Positions 55,632 through 64,000 of a stretch of DNA of 64,000 nucleotides are shown in pieces. Made by a program: the position numbers and the translations under genes. Source of the stretch: Aquimarina sp. RZ0. Its GTDB lineage: Bacteria; Bacteroidota; Bacteroidia; Flavobacteriales; Flavobacteriaceae. The stretch spans positions 1 through 64,000 of the forward strand of contig NZ_VTZU01000039.1 in NCBI RefSeq assembly GCF_008370685.1. The letters are read 5' to 3'. The stretch's first letter is position 1. Each line of letters opens with the position of its first letter. Below the pieces are notes generated by a model, which was not told where the DNA came from, made no database searches, and worked only from the letters and a program-made list of their open reading frames with translations.

Positions 55632-56182
55632 TTGGCAATGATATTGTAGATTTAAAAACAGCAGAAATCCAAAATAATTGGCAGAGAAAAGGATGGGTAC
55701 AAAAAATTTTTACAGTATCAGAACAAAATCAAGTAATGATATCAGAAAACCCTCATCACTTGGTTTGGAAATTCTGGAGCATGAAAGAAGCTACCTATAA
55801 AGCACATCAAAGGCAGTTTTTATTAGCACCTAAGTTTAATCCTAAAGATTTTGTTTGTACTGACAGTATAATCACTATTGGTAACTATAGTTATTTTTCA
55901 ATATCTAAGTTAATGAATGATAGGTGTTTATACACCATAGCCTCGTCAATCACATTAAGAAATGTTTTGTATACTTCCAGGGTATTTAAAAATAGTTTTT
56001 ATTATTATAAAAATGAACTAAAAAAAATTATTGCTGAAGAATTAAAAATTCATTCTTCACGTATTACAATAGAAAAAAATGACAACGGTATTCCTATGAT
56101 AATGATTGATCATAAATTGACAGATATTCAATTTTCACTTACTTCCCATGGCTCATTTACCGCTTTTGTGATTGTTTTATAA
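55628..56182 (+). CDS. 4'-phosphopantetheinyl transferase
   Basis: 184 aa of AcpS/Sfp type: GNDIVDL at 3-9 and WSMKEATYKA about 55-64 hold the Mg-CoA ligands. It transfers phosphopantetheine to the ACPs. It is the only such gene in the window and may serve the flexirubin ACPs as well. The last gene of the operon. Confidence 0.9.
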   Translation: MIGNDIVDLKTAEIQNNWQRKGWVQKIFTVSEQNQVMISENPHHLVWKFWSMKEATYKAHQRQFLLAPKFNPKDFVCTDSIITIGNYSYFSISKLMNDRCLYTIASSITLRNVLYTSRVFKNSFYYYKNELKKIIAEELKIHSSRITIEKNDNGIPMIMIDHKLTDIQFSLTSHGSFTAFVIVL

Positions 56183-56202
56183 TAATATTTTATTGATTTT
56201 CA

Positions 56203-56210
56203 TATTTTTG
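56203..56210 (+). promoter_or_regulatory. Candidate -7 box for the M16 peptidase
   Basis: TATTTTTG fits TAnnTTTG 46 bases before the ATG. No clear -33 box. Confidence 0.4.
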
Positions 56211-56256
56211 ATTAGGGCTATTTTCAATAATTCATTAATCAAAACAATTACACATC

Positions 56257-59109
56257 ATGTTATTTTTAAGAAAAATCGGTATACTGCTAACGATTGTATT
56301 TTTCACATATTCCTGTGCCAAGGCTAAAAAGGATATTGAACTTTCTCAAACAGATAATAGTAAAGCTCCCGAATTTAAAATTGATTATGAAAAATTTACT
56401 TTAGATAACGGGTTAGAAGTTATTTTACATGAGGATCATAGCGATCCGATTGTAGCAGTAGCAACCATGATGCATGTAGGTTCTAATAGAGAAAAGCCGG
56501 GAAAAACAGGTTTTGCTCATTTTTTTGAACATATGTCTTTCAATGATTCAGAAAATACACCCGTGGGAGCCAATAGAAAACTAATTCCGGAATGGGGAGG
56601 GCAGCGCAATGGAGGAACATGGACTGATGGCACTGTATATTATGAGGTAGTACCCAAAGATGCTTTTGAAAAAATCTTATGGATCGATTCTGATCGATAT
56701 GGATATATGATTAATACGGTTACAGATGCTGCCTTAGAAAGAGAAAAACAAGTAGTTAAAAATGAAAAACGTCAGCGAGTAGATAATGCACCCTATGGAT
56801 ATACTGACGAGATTATAAGAAAAAATTTATATCCAGAAGGACATCCCTATAGCTGGACAGTAATTGGCTCATTACCGGATTTACAATCTGCAACGCTGGA
56901 AGATGTAAAAGAATTTTATAAAACATATTATGGTGCTAGTAACGGATCTCTTGTAATTGCGGGAGATATTGATGTTATTAAAACTAAGGAGTTAGTTAAA
57001 AAGTGGTTTGGAGAAATAGAAAAAGGCCCCGCAATAGAGCCATTAAAACCGATGCCTGTTATATTATCAGAGAGTAAATCTTTATATTTTGAAGATAATT
57101 TTGCGAAACTTCCAGAACTTAGAATGGTGTTTCCTACGGTAGAAGAATATCATACTGATCGATATGCACTACAGATTCTTGGACAATTGCTAACAGGAAG
57201 TAAGAAGTCTGCTATGTATCAAATCCTTGTCGAAGAGAAAAAATTAGCTCCCAGAATTTCTGTATCTCAAAAATCCAGTGAATTAGCAGGAGAATTTACC
57301 TTTAGAATACGTGCTAATGCCGGAAAAGATCTAGATAGCGTCAAATCTGCTATTCAGGAAGGTTTGTTGAGGTTTGAAAAAAATGGATTTACTGATACTG
57401 AATTAAAAAGAATAAAAGCGGAATTAGAAACCAGAATGTACCAAGGATTTAGTACGGTATTAAATAAAGCTTTCCAATTAGTACAGGATAACGAATTTAA
57501 TGGAGATCCAGGGTATATTTCTGAGACAGTAAAGCTTATGAGCGCTGTCACCAGAGAAGACATTATGCACGTATATACAAAGTATATCAAGAATAAAAAC
57601 TATGTCATGACAAGTGTTGTTCCCAAAGGGGAATTGGAGCTTGCTGTTGCGGGATCACAAAAAGCTACTGTATGGATAGAAGAAGTAAAAAAAGATGTTG
57701 CTAGTGAAGAAGTAAGTCAGGGAGAAGAAGCTGTGTATGAAAAAACACCTTCCAAACATGATCGTAGCGAACCTGATTTTGGCGAACTACCTCTGTTTAA
57801 AGCTCCCGAAGTATGGTCAGGTAACATGGCTAACGGAATGAGAATATTGGGGATTGAAAATAATGAACTTCCACTTGTTAGTTTTGATATCACTATTGCC
57901 GGAGGGCATCTGTTAGACCCTATTCATAAAGCGGGTATTTCGAGTTTAATGGCTAGTTTGATGATGGAAGGAACTGCTACAAAAACTCCAGCCGAGTTAG
58001 AAGAGGCGATTGGGCTTTTAGGAGCTTCTATTAATGTGTTTAGTAGTAGCGAAGAAATTAGAATTACAGCCTCTTGTTTATCAAAGAACTTTACCGAAAC
58101 ACTTACCTTAGTTGAAGAAATTTTGCTCGAACCAAGATGGGATGAACAGGAATATAATCGCTTAAAACAAGCCTTAAAAACTCGTTTGAAAGGCCAGGAA
58201 GCGAACCCCAATAATATCGCTTTGATCAATTTTAATAAGTTGCTGTATGGAGATCAGCATATTTTAGGGGTTCCTGATGCCGGAACCTTAAAAACAATTG
58301 AAAAGATAAGCTTGGATGATCTAAAGGCGCATTATAAAACGATTTCATCAAAAAATGCTGTTTTTCACATCGCAGGAGATATCACTAAAAAGGAGGTTGA
58401 TGAAGCATTATCATCTTTGGCAACAAATTGGAATACAGAAAAAATAGAAATTCCAGCATTAAAACAAACACATCCTGTTAAGGAAGACCAATTATATTTT
58501 ATTGATGTCCCTAATGCCAAACAATCCGTAATTTTTATAGGAAACCTGGTTTTGTCTGCGACACATGAAGATTTTAATAATTTGGATTATGCAAATGAAA
58601 TTCTGGGAGGAGGCTCCAGTGGTAGGTTGTTTCAAACATTAAGAATAGAAAAAGGATATACCTATGGTGCATATTCGGGTGTAAGAGCTTTAAAAAATAT
58701 AGCTCCTATTACGATAAGAACTAGTGTGCGTGCCAATGCAACATTACCTTCACTACAGATTATTGAAAATATGATTACCGAATATGAGGAAAGTTTTGAT
58801 GCAGTTGCAGTAGAAACCACAAAAACTAAAATATTAAAAAGCAGTACTCTCGCATATGAAGGATTAAGGGATAAATTAAATATCCTGAGAGAAATGAGCA
58901 AGTATAACAAGTCAGCCTCATTCATTGAGGAAGATCAGAAAGAAATGGTGCGCATGACTGAACAGGATTTTAAGGCTATTATTTCTAAATATATTCAGGA
59001 AAATAAAATGATCTATGTAGTTGTCGGTGACAAAGAAACACAACTTGAAGAAGTTAAAAAATTAAAAAAGGAAGTTATCGAACTTGATATTCACGGAAAG
59101 AAAATATAA
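56257..59109 (+). CDS. M16-family zinc metallopeptidase lipoprotein (two M16 units)
   Basis: 950 aa. The signal has a lipobox-like FTYSC (Cys20). The N-terminal unit carries HFFEH (88-92, inverse zinc motif HxxEH) and the distal Glu in ALEREKQVVKNE; a second unit (about residues 500-940) without the zinc motif forms the other half, as in pitrilysin-like two-domain enzymes. It probably degrades peptides at the envelope. Its TAA coincides with the first bases of the right arm of the 123-bp inverted repeat. Confidence 0.92.
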   Translation: MLFLRKIGILLTIVFFTYSCAKAKKDIELSQTDNSKAPEFKIDYEKFTLDNGLEVILHEDHSDPIVAVATMMHVGSNREKPGKTGFAHFFEHMSFNDSENTPVGANRKLIPEWGGQRNGGTWTDGTVYYEVVPKDAFEKILWIDSDRYGYMINTVTDAALEREKQVVKNEKRQRVDNAPYGYTDEIIRKNLYPEGHPYSWTVIGSLPDLQSATLEDVKEFYKTYYGASNGSLVIAGDIDVIKTKELVKKWFGEIEKGPAIEPLKPMPVILSESKSLYFEDNFAKLPELRMVFPTVEEYHTDRYALQILGQLLTGSKKSAMYQILVEEKKLAPRISVSQKSSELAGEFTFRIRANAGKDLDSVKSAIQEGLLRFEKNGFTDTELKRIKAELETRMYQGFSTVLNKAFQLVQDNEFNGDPGYISETVKLMSAVTREDIMHVYTKYIKNKNYVMTSVVPKGELELAVAGSQKATVWIEEVKKDVASEEVSQGEEAVYEKTPSKHDRSEPDFGELPLFKAPEVWSGNMANGMRILGIENNELPLVSFDITIAGGHLLDPIHKAGISSLMASLMMEGTATKTPAELEEAIGLLGASINVFSSSEEIRITASCLSKNFTETLTLVEEILLEPRWDEQEYNRLKQALKTRLKGQEANPNNIALINFNKLLYGDQHILGVPDAGTLKTIEKISLDDLKAHYKTISSKNAVFHIAGDITKKEVDEALSSLATNWNTEKIEIPALKQTHPVKEDQLYFIDVPNAKQSVIFIGNLVLSATHEDFNNLDYANEILGGGSSGRLFQTLRIEKGYTYGAYSGVRALKNIAPITIRTSVRANATLPSLQIIENMITEYEESFDAVAVETTKTKILKSSTLAYEGLRDKLNILREMSKYNKSASFIEEDQKEMVRMTEQDFKAIISKYIQENKMIYVVVGDKETQLEEVKKLKKEVIELDIHGKKI

Positions 59110-59229
59110 TACGATTTATAACTAAAAATTTCGCATATTCATCGTTTCTTTTTCCTTTCTACTTCGTTTAAAAAATAAACCGTAGCTATAGCTATGCTTG
59201 ATTTTTTTGCCTTGCATAAAGAAAAAATA
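59107..59229. repeat. Right arm of the perfect 123-bp inverted repeat
   Basis: The exact reverse complement of 1-123. It begins at the stop codon of the M16 gene, so the repeat touches but does not interrupt the coding region. Confidence 0.95.
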
Positions 59230-59388
59230 ATTCAATGAATTTATACGAATTTTTTAATCACAAATCGTATAAGTTATAAAATATAGATCTGTGAAATATG
59301 ATTTTTATGATGATTTTAGGAAAGAGTAGGGGATCTCACCCCATAATAATACCGTATTAATACCCTTACATAGCTTGTATATTCGAAG

Positions 59389-59396
59389 TATGTTTG
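59389..59396 (+). promoter_or_regulatory. Candidate -7 box before a small ORF
   Basis: TATGTTTG fits TAnnTTTG 37 bases before the ATG of the 48-codon ORF at 59433. The rest of 59230-59432 is AT-rich and otherwise featureless. Confidence 0.4.
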
Positions 59397-59432
59397 TAAA
59401 GAATTATTTACTTATCTAAAAAAACTTGAATT

Positions 59433-59579
59433 ATGCTTGATCAATTATTGAGAAACAAAGAAAAAAGAACCGATAAGATTACGATAACACGTTTAAAAGA
59501 ATCTAATATTGTCAATAACGCTCTTTTGACAGAAGATTCAAGAAAGCTCCCAAAAGCATATAATATCAATATCCAGTAA
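59433..59579 (+). CDS. Small hypothetical protein (48 aa)
   Basis: ATG to TAA encodes a 48-residue, basic, hydrophilic peptide (begins MLDQLLRNKEKRTDK, ends KAYNINIQ). A promoter-like TATGTTTG sits 37 bases upstream. There is no signal peptide or known motif. Coding is plausible from the promoter position and codon use but not proved. Confidence 0.45.
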   Translation: MLDQLLRNKEKRTDKITITRLKESNIVNNALLTEDSRKLPKAYNINIQ

Positions 59580-59603
59580 CTTTAGTCAGAGTAGAGCATT
59601 ATC

Positions 59604-60221
59604 TTACTTTAGAATAGGAAAGTCAAAAACAATGTCTAGTTTATTTTTTTCGCGTTCGTCGTGGATATTCACACCATAATCACTTGTGTATATGGTGGTT
59701 TTACCGATAAGATTTTTGGTAATATCTAGTATAAAATTAATGATAACTTCTTTAGTAACATCCTTGATCGTAAGATTACCGATTACTTTATAATTATTTT
59801 GACCAAAATGCACCACCTGAGAGCTTTCAAAAGATATCTTAGGATATTTCTTTTTGTAAAAAAACTTTTGCCACATTAGATGTCCATCTCTCAAAAAATT
59901 ATCGGTGTCTATAGTATTTACCAGGGCTGTTCCTTTAAAATATGCATTATCAGGATCTTCTGGATTAAAGGAAATCTTGAAATCTAAACCGTCAATGGTA
60001 CCAGAAGTCTCCTCAGAGACAAAATCGAAAGAAATTTTTGCGTTTTTTTTATCAAAATCTAGTTTTATAAAATCATTAATCAATGCTTCTTCATGTCCTA
60101 CATATCCATCAGAAAAATTGCTGATATTTTCGCTTGCATCTCCATCAAAATCAGGCAATTGAGAATAGCTTAATTCAAAAATAAGAAGTATAAAAAAAAC
60201 AGGTTTTATATACGTTTTCAT
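59604..60221 (-). CDS. YceI-family secreted protein
   Basis: 205 aa with a signal peptide (MKTYIKPVFFILLIFELSYSQ) and a YceI-like lipocalin fold (FVSEETSGTIDGLDFKISF, DGHLMWQKFFYKKKYPKISFES, NLTIKDVTKEV). These proteins bind isoprenoid-type ligands in the periplasm. Start chosen at Met13 of the longest frame for the proper signal peptide. Same strand as the downstream transporter. Confidence 0.88.
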   Translation of the reverse strand: MKTYIKPVFFILLIFELSYSQLPDFDGDASENISNFSDGYVGHEEALINDFIKLDFDKKNAKISFDFVSEETSGTIDGLDFKISFNPEDPDNAYFKGTALVNTIDTDNFLRDGHLMWQKFFYKKKYPKISFESSQVVHFGQNNYKVIGNLTIKDVTKEVIINFILDITKNLIGKTTIYTSDYGVNIHDEREKNKLDIVFDFPILK

Positions 60222-60311
60222 AACCGAAGCATTTTTTCTAAATATATAAATAATCAATAATCATTCCAATAGCTTTAACAAAAGCTCCTAATATTTTCTA
60301 AAAGATAAAGA

Positions 60312-61532
60312 TTATTTTTTTGTCGAAATTTTTAAAACAAGTAATATTATGATAGAGAGTACAGCGCAGATCAAAAAACCTATAAACAATGGCAACACAG
60401 TAGTAACAACAAACTTGCCTATAAAGATACTTATGGGTACTGCCATAATCGTGGAGATAAAACCTGTAATTGCTGCTGCCATTCCGGCAATATGCCCCAA
60501 AGGTTCCATGGCGACTGCTCTAAGATTTCCGAAGAGAAAACCAATTGCAGCAAATTGTATGCAAAAAAAGCCTATGAGAATACCTACATGAGGATTTATA
60601 CCAGAAGAATAGAGTAATACATATAGTAAAGAAACTGCAAAGAACACATATAATGAGGTATGTATTAATCTTTTCATTCCTAAACGTATCACGAGTGTTC
60701 CGTTTAGATAAATAGCTGACCCTATAGAAATAGCGGTGGCTGCAAAGATATAGGGAAATTCTTCTTTAAGTCCATACTGAATTTCAAAAATTTGTTGAGA
60801 AGCACTTAAATAAACCAAAAAGGACCCTACAATAAATCCGGAAATCAGAGTATATCCAATGGTTTGTTTTTGTAAAATTACTTCTTTAAAGCCATTGGTA
60901 AAGGCTTTTACAGATAGAGACACTTTATTTTCTGGTTTTAGCGTTTCTGATTGCCGTTTCCAAAACCATAAAGAAACCAAAATACTAAAAACTGCCTGAA
61001 CATAAAAAATTGTTTGCCAGTCATAGTAATCCATAATAAGCTTACCCATCGTTGGAGCAATTACGGGAACCAGAATAAATACGACAGTAATAAATGACAT
61101 AATTCTTGCCATATAATCACCATCATACATATCACGAACGATGGCAATACTAATAGTTCTGGGAGCAGAAAGCCCAATACCTTGTAAAATCCTGCCCAAG
61201 AGCATTACTTCCAGACTCTGAGCATAAATACAAATAAAACTAGAAAGCACAAACAAGCCAAATCCCATATAAACAATAGGTTTACGCCCCAAAGTATCAG
61301 AGATTGGTCCAAAAAATAAAGGTCCAATACCTAATCCCAAAAAAATCATAATGACAAGCAATTGATTATCAATTGGGTCTGTAACACCAATATCCAGTCC
61401 GATTATTTCTAAAGCAGGCAATAAGGCATCTAATGCCAAAGCAGCTATAGACATTAATGCTGCCATCAGGGCAACAAATTCAAATTGGGAGATTTTACTG
61501 GAATATTGTGAAATTTTAGCTGGATTTGGCAT
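60312..61532 (-). CDS. Bcr/CflA-type MFS multidrug efflux transporter
   Basis: 406 aa, twelve membrane segments, with PISDTLGRKPIVYMG (loop 2-3 motif A), ALDALLPAL and PTMGKLI as in Bcr/CflA proteins. Exports drugs such as bicyclomycin in relatives. A -7-like box TATTTTTG (complement of 61537-61544) is so near the ATG that the transcript would be nearly leaderless, or the true promoter lies further up. Confidence 0.9.
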   Translation of the reverse strand: MPNPAKISQYSSKISQFEFVALMAALMSIAALALDALLPALEIIGLDIGVTDPIDNQLLVIMIFLGLGIGPLFFGPISDTLGRKPIVYMGFGLFVLSSFICIYAQSLEVMLLGRILQGIGLSAPRTISIAIVRDMYDGDYMARIMSFITVVFILVPVIAPTMGKLIMDYYDWQTIFYVQAVFSILVSLWFWKRQSETLKPENKVSLSVKAFTNGFKEVILQKQTIGYTLISGFIVGSFLVYLSASQQIFEIQYGLKEEFPYIFAATAISIGSAIYLNGTLVIRLGMKRLIHTSLYVFFAVSLLYVLLYSSGINPHVGILIGFFCIQFAAIGFLFGNLRAVAMEPLGHIAGMAAAITGFISTIMAVPISIFIGKFVVTTVLPLFIGFLICAVLSIIILLVLKISTKK

Positions 61533-61658
61533 CAGGCAAAAATAGTGGTTTTATGATTAGGGATAAACCTTTTATTTACTTGTATATTTGTAATTGTGCA
61601 CACTATTTTGAGTTACTATAAAAAACGACTTTAGAAAAGGGATTAAAAACATTATTTA

Positions 61659-62066
61659 ATGAAAACGCTAACTTTATTATCAGCTGGTATCTGTAGAATC
61701 GTTTAATTATCAAGACCCTAATGATCCGTTACAGTATAAGTATTTCAAGATAAGACACGCTATAAGTGCTAATCTTTTTGCCGAAATTCACGGATACTAC
61801 GATTCGTATATAACTATTGATGTTTTTAGAGTTCCTGCACTTATAAAAGTTAATCCTACAGATAAATTTTATGTGTTTACTGGAATAGAAGGAGAATTCA
61901 CTATAGATAAATTTACATCGCAGATTCTCCCTCCAGTTTTTAGACTTAGGTAGGGTATTACGTAAACAAGAATTTTTCTTTGGAAGCACAACAAAATATA
62001 CGTTTAGATCCTGGAGTTTTTATAGATAAAAATAGTCTCAGAGTCAATGCAAAGTATAAATTTTGA
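61659..62066 (+). pseudogene. Degraded outer-membrane-type protein gene
   Basis: A start with signal-like MKTLTLLSAGIC (61659) runs into a stop after 15 codons. In a shifted frame an open stretch from about 61690 reads ESFNYQDPNDPLQYKY..., IHGYYDSYITIDVFRVPALI and ends at TAG near 61953. A third segment ends RLDPGVFIDKNSLRVNAKYKF at TGA 62066, a typical porin-like C-terminal strand ending in Phe. At least two frame changes or stops separate the pieces, so it looks like a decayed small beta-barrel or secreted gene. A promoter-like TATATTTG lies at 61583-61590. Confidence 0.6.
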
Positions 62067-62170
62067 TGTAATACGATCTGTTAGTTATAGATTTTATATG
62101 CTAAAGTTTTTTTAAAATAGAATCATATCATAGTAGAAAATAGGATAAAACCTTAAATTTATAGTAATCT

Positions 62171-62767
62171 ATGAATCAATTTGTTAATCGTCTAATGAAA
62201 TTATCGAACTTAGTCTTGTATTTGTCTATGATAATACTACTTATCAGGTGTGGTAGCACTCATGGTATAAACTCTACTGCAGATACTGAAACGAATAATA
62301 TAGATTTGTTGATCCAAGAAAAGAAGTTTATGATTATATCTGATTGGGCATCACCATTAGCTACTACAAGTTTTAATGCTATTGCAAATTCGGGATTAAT
62401 ACCATTAGGAAGTAATGTGAATAGAATTAACCTAATAGGAAATCCTAATTATCTAAAAGTTATTGGCGATAGTATATCGCTGTATTTACCATATTATGGA
62501 GAACAACGATTTGGTATAGGATATAATAATAGTGATACAGGAATAAAGTATGATGGAATTCCTGATATGTATGAAGTAAAAAAGGATAAAAAAGGAAGGC
62601 AAAGGATAACATTAAACTTTAAAAATAAAACAGAATCATGTAGAGTCTTGATTGTTTTATTTGAAAGTGGAAGAAGTGATATGACTATTAACACAAGTCA
62701 CAGAACCCAAATCGGATATACAGGTACAATATCAAAACTAGAAGAAAATAGTGTTGCAACAAATTAG
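62171..62767 (+). CDS. DUF4251-like lipoprotein
   Basis: 198 aa with lipobox LLIRC (Cys28) and a body resembling DUF4251 proteins of Bacteroidota (LIGNPNYLKVIGDSISLYLPYYGEQ, VLIVLFESGRSDMTIN). Function is unknown. An alternative start at Met9 also gives a signal. Confidence 0.75.
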   Translation: MNQFVNRLMKLSNLVLYLSMIILLIRCGSTHGINSTADTETNNIDLLIQEKKFMIISDWASPLATTSFNAIANSGLIPLGSNVNRINLIGNPNYLKVIGDSISLYLPYYGEQRFGIGYNNSDTGIKYDGIPDMYEVKKDKKGRQRITLNFKNKTESCRVLIVLFESGRSDMTINTSHRTQIGYTGTISKLEENSVATN

Positions 62768-62779
62768 AGCAATGTGTTT

Positions 62780-62814
<35 letters not shown>

Positions 62815-62831
62815 TACAAATATATAATGTA

Positions 62832-62927
62832 GCAAATTGGCGTATACGGAGTATTTTACATAATTGCAGATATAACGACACCGTTAGGTGTTTTATATCG
62901 TCAGCAATTATGTAAAAGCCAATTTGC
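62832..62927. repeat. Nested inverted repeat
   Basis: The outer 10-bp stem GCAAATTGGC/GCCAATTTGC and the inner 14-bp stem TTTTACATAATTGC/GCAATTATGTAAAA are both perfect; the middle (GATATAACGACACC against GGTGTTTTATATC) pairs partially. Confidence 0.75.
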
Positions 62928-63319
62928 GGTTTATTTAGTTCTATTGTAACTATAATGTAGTATTATGTAAAATATCCCACAGTGATTCTATTTCATAGCA
63001 ATATTAGCTACTAGGGTCATTAAAAATTCTTTTAAGGCGTTTATGATTAAACCTCACGTTTGAAATTTGTAGCTATAATTTGCCGTTATGTAAAATTGCC
63101 GCGCCCAACCGCTTTATTGTTTTGTGAATAAAAATGCTCAATGCATTTTTCTCTACACACAATTTGCCAACGCTTGGCCACACCAAAAAAAGCAAACACT
63201 TTTAGGTGTATTATAAATCGCGTATTCGATAAAACATACGTGAAAAAAGTTTTTACGCCATTCTCGTGAAGTTGCCGCATAAGTATAAAATTACTCTGCG
63301 AGATAATTTCTATACACAT

Positions 63320-63385
63320 GTCTAACTGTAGAACTCTAATTGACGATCCTTTGTCTAACTGTAGAACTCTAATTGACGATCCTTT
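63320..63385. repeat. 33-bp tandem duplication
   Basis: Two identical 33-bp units (starting GTCTAACTGTAGAACTC) lie head to tail at 63320-63352 and 63353-63385. Confidence 0.9.
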
Positions 63386-63592
63386 TTTAGTATAGCCACC
63401 ACGTCGTATATCTACAACGTATAACACAATATATGTATTTAATAATCTGAATTACAGCAAACTAAAATTACTTAGTTATATATGCAACTAATTATTTTAA
63501 AAATAACAACAAAAAAGGGGTAACACATTATGTTTTTATGACATTAACTAATGATATGAACTTAGAAGTAGAATTAATTAAAAAACAAATAA

Positions 63593-64000
63593 ATGAAAAG
63601 TATATTATCAGAATCAAGTTGGGTTTACAATAAAAAAGAAGATTTTAAATGGGTTATTTTCCCTGCTCTAATTGGGTTTGCCATTATTATGGTATATCAA
63701 TTAATGTTATATTTTAATTTGCCAACCGAGTTATCTATGGTAATTATATTTTTAACTTGGGCCTGTCTTTTTGATGGAACACATTCTTTTGCTACCTATA
63801 CTCGAACATACTTCGATAAGAGTTATTATAAAAAAAATAAAGGTTTTTTATTGAAAAGTCTATTATTGTTTTTAGTGGCGCCATTATATGTTTTATTCTT
63901 CTATTTTAGTAATAGTAGTATAGAGGAAGCAAGTGCTGCATATGTTATTTTTAACAGGTTTGCTTTTTTTTATGCCTTCTATCATTTAGTTCGCCAACAT
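63593..64000 (+). CDS. Membrane protein, 3' end outside window
   Basis: ATG 63593 opens a frame without stop to the end of the window (136 codons so far). It has hydrophobic segments near residues 20-40, 47-60 and 88-105 and conserved-looking motifs DGTHSFATYTRTYFD and HLVRQH. I have a general memory of bacterial membrane proteins with DGxHxFATYxRTYxD and HxxRQHYG motifs but cannot name the family. Confidence 0.6.
   Translation, partial: MKSILSESSWVYNKKEDFKWVIFPALIGFAIIMVYQLMLYFNLPTELSMVIIFLTWACLFDGTHSFATYTRTYFDKSYYKKNKGFLLKSLLLFLVAPLYVLFFYFSNSSIEEASAAYVIFNRFAFFYAFYHLVRQH

Noticed and set aside
63320..63385. 33-bp tandem duplication as a CRISPR remnant
   Set aside because: The two units abut without a spacer and no cas-like gene is nearby.
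63086..63427. 113-codon minus-strand ORF with a repeated RVLQLD segment
   Set aside because: It lies over the repeat island and its repeat comes from the 33-bp tandem duplication; there is no recognisable protein motif or promoter.

Overview
The window is AT-rich DNA from a member of the Bacteroidota, most likely a marine Flavobacteriaceae. An Aquimarina-like organism is my guess by general style, not a measured assignment. Evidence: a type IX secretion sorting tail, many Bacteroidota-type lipoproteins (short signal peptide, lipobox, Cys), TAnnTTTG promoter boxes with few Shine-Dalgarno sites, and a complete flexirubin-type (aryl polyene plus dialkylresorcinol) pigment locus.

Layout. (1) 1-123 is one arm of a perfect inverted repeat whose other arm lies at 59107-59229. 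(2) 537-35527 is the flexirubin locus. A flavin halogenase-like gene is divergent from a tyrosine ammonia-lyase. Next come a WG-repeat protein and a tightly packed 22-gene run (4957-21649): ketoreductase, ketosynthases, ACPs, DarA/DarB, two half-site dehydratases, an ABC exporter, a thioesterase, LolA-like and lipoprotein factors, and acyltransferase candidates. A T9SS cargo protein follows, then a four-gene block (GT2-DUF2062, MMPL-PlsC fusion, CrtI-like oxidoreductase, C45 lipoprotein). A beta-propeller lipoprotein and a PaaK-like ligase close the locus. (3) 35806-43333 is a glycogen/alpha-glucan block (glgA, glgC, glgB, GH31). (4) 43633-50045 holds ordinary genes: M48 lipoprotein, UMF1-type MFS, two copies of a lipocalin-like plus OmpA-like lipoprotein pair, and an RlmI-type methyltransferase between the copies. 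(5) 50125-56182 is a second polyketide locus: FAD oxidoreductase, methyltransferase, type III PKS, lipoprotein, dehydratase, ketosynthase, ACP and phosphopantetheinyl transferase. (6) 56257-64000 has an M16 peptidase, the right repeat arm, a small ORF, YceI-like and Bcr/CflA-like genes on the minus strand, a broken outer-membrane-type gene, a DUF4251 lipoprotein, an 825-bp repeat-rich non-coding stretch and a membrane protein cut by the window end.

How it fits together (inference from known flexirubin and aryl polyene pathways). Tyrosine is deaminated to 4-coumarate, which the PaaK-like ligase activates. It is extended on ACPs by KS, KR and DH to an aryl polyene acid. DarA and DarB build the dialkylresorcinol. 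One of the acyltransferase-like proteins would join the two by an ester, the halogenase-like enzyme may decorate the ring, and the ABC, MMPL, LolA-like and lipoprotein factors would place the pigment in the outer membrane. The second locus looks like a type II system feeding a type III PKS to make a methylated, oxidised phenolic lipid. It carries its own ACP and the only phosphopantetheinyl transferase seen here.

Most distinctive: the exact 123-bp inverted repeat about 59 kb apart; a 157-bp imperfect-palindrome element flanking the pigment core; the complementary loss of catalytic residues in the two flexirubin dehydratase-like proteins; and ketosynthase-like proteins without catalytic residues.
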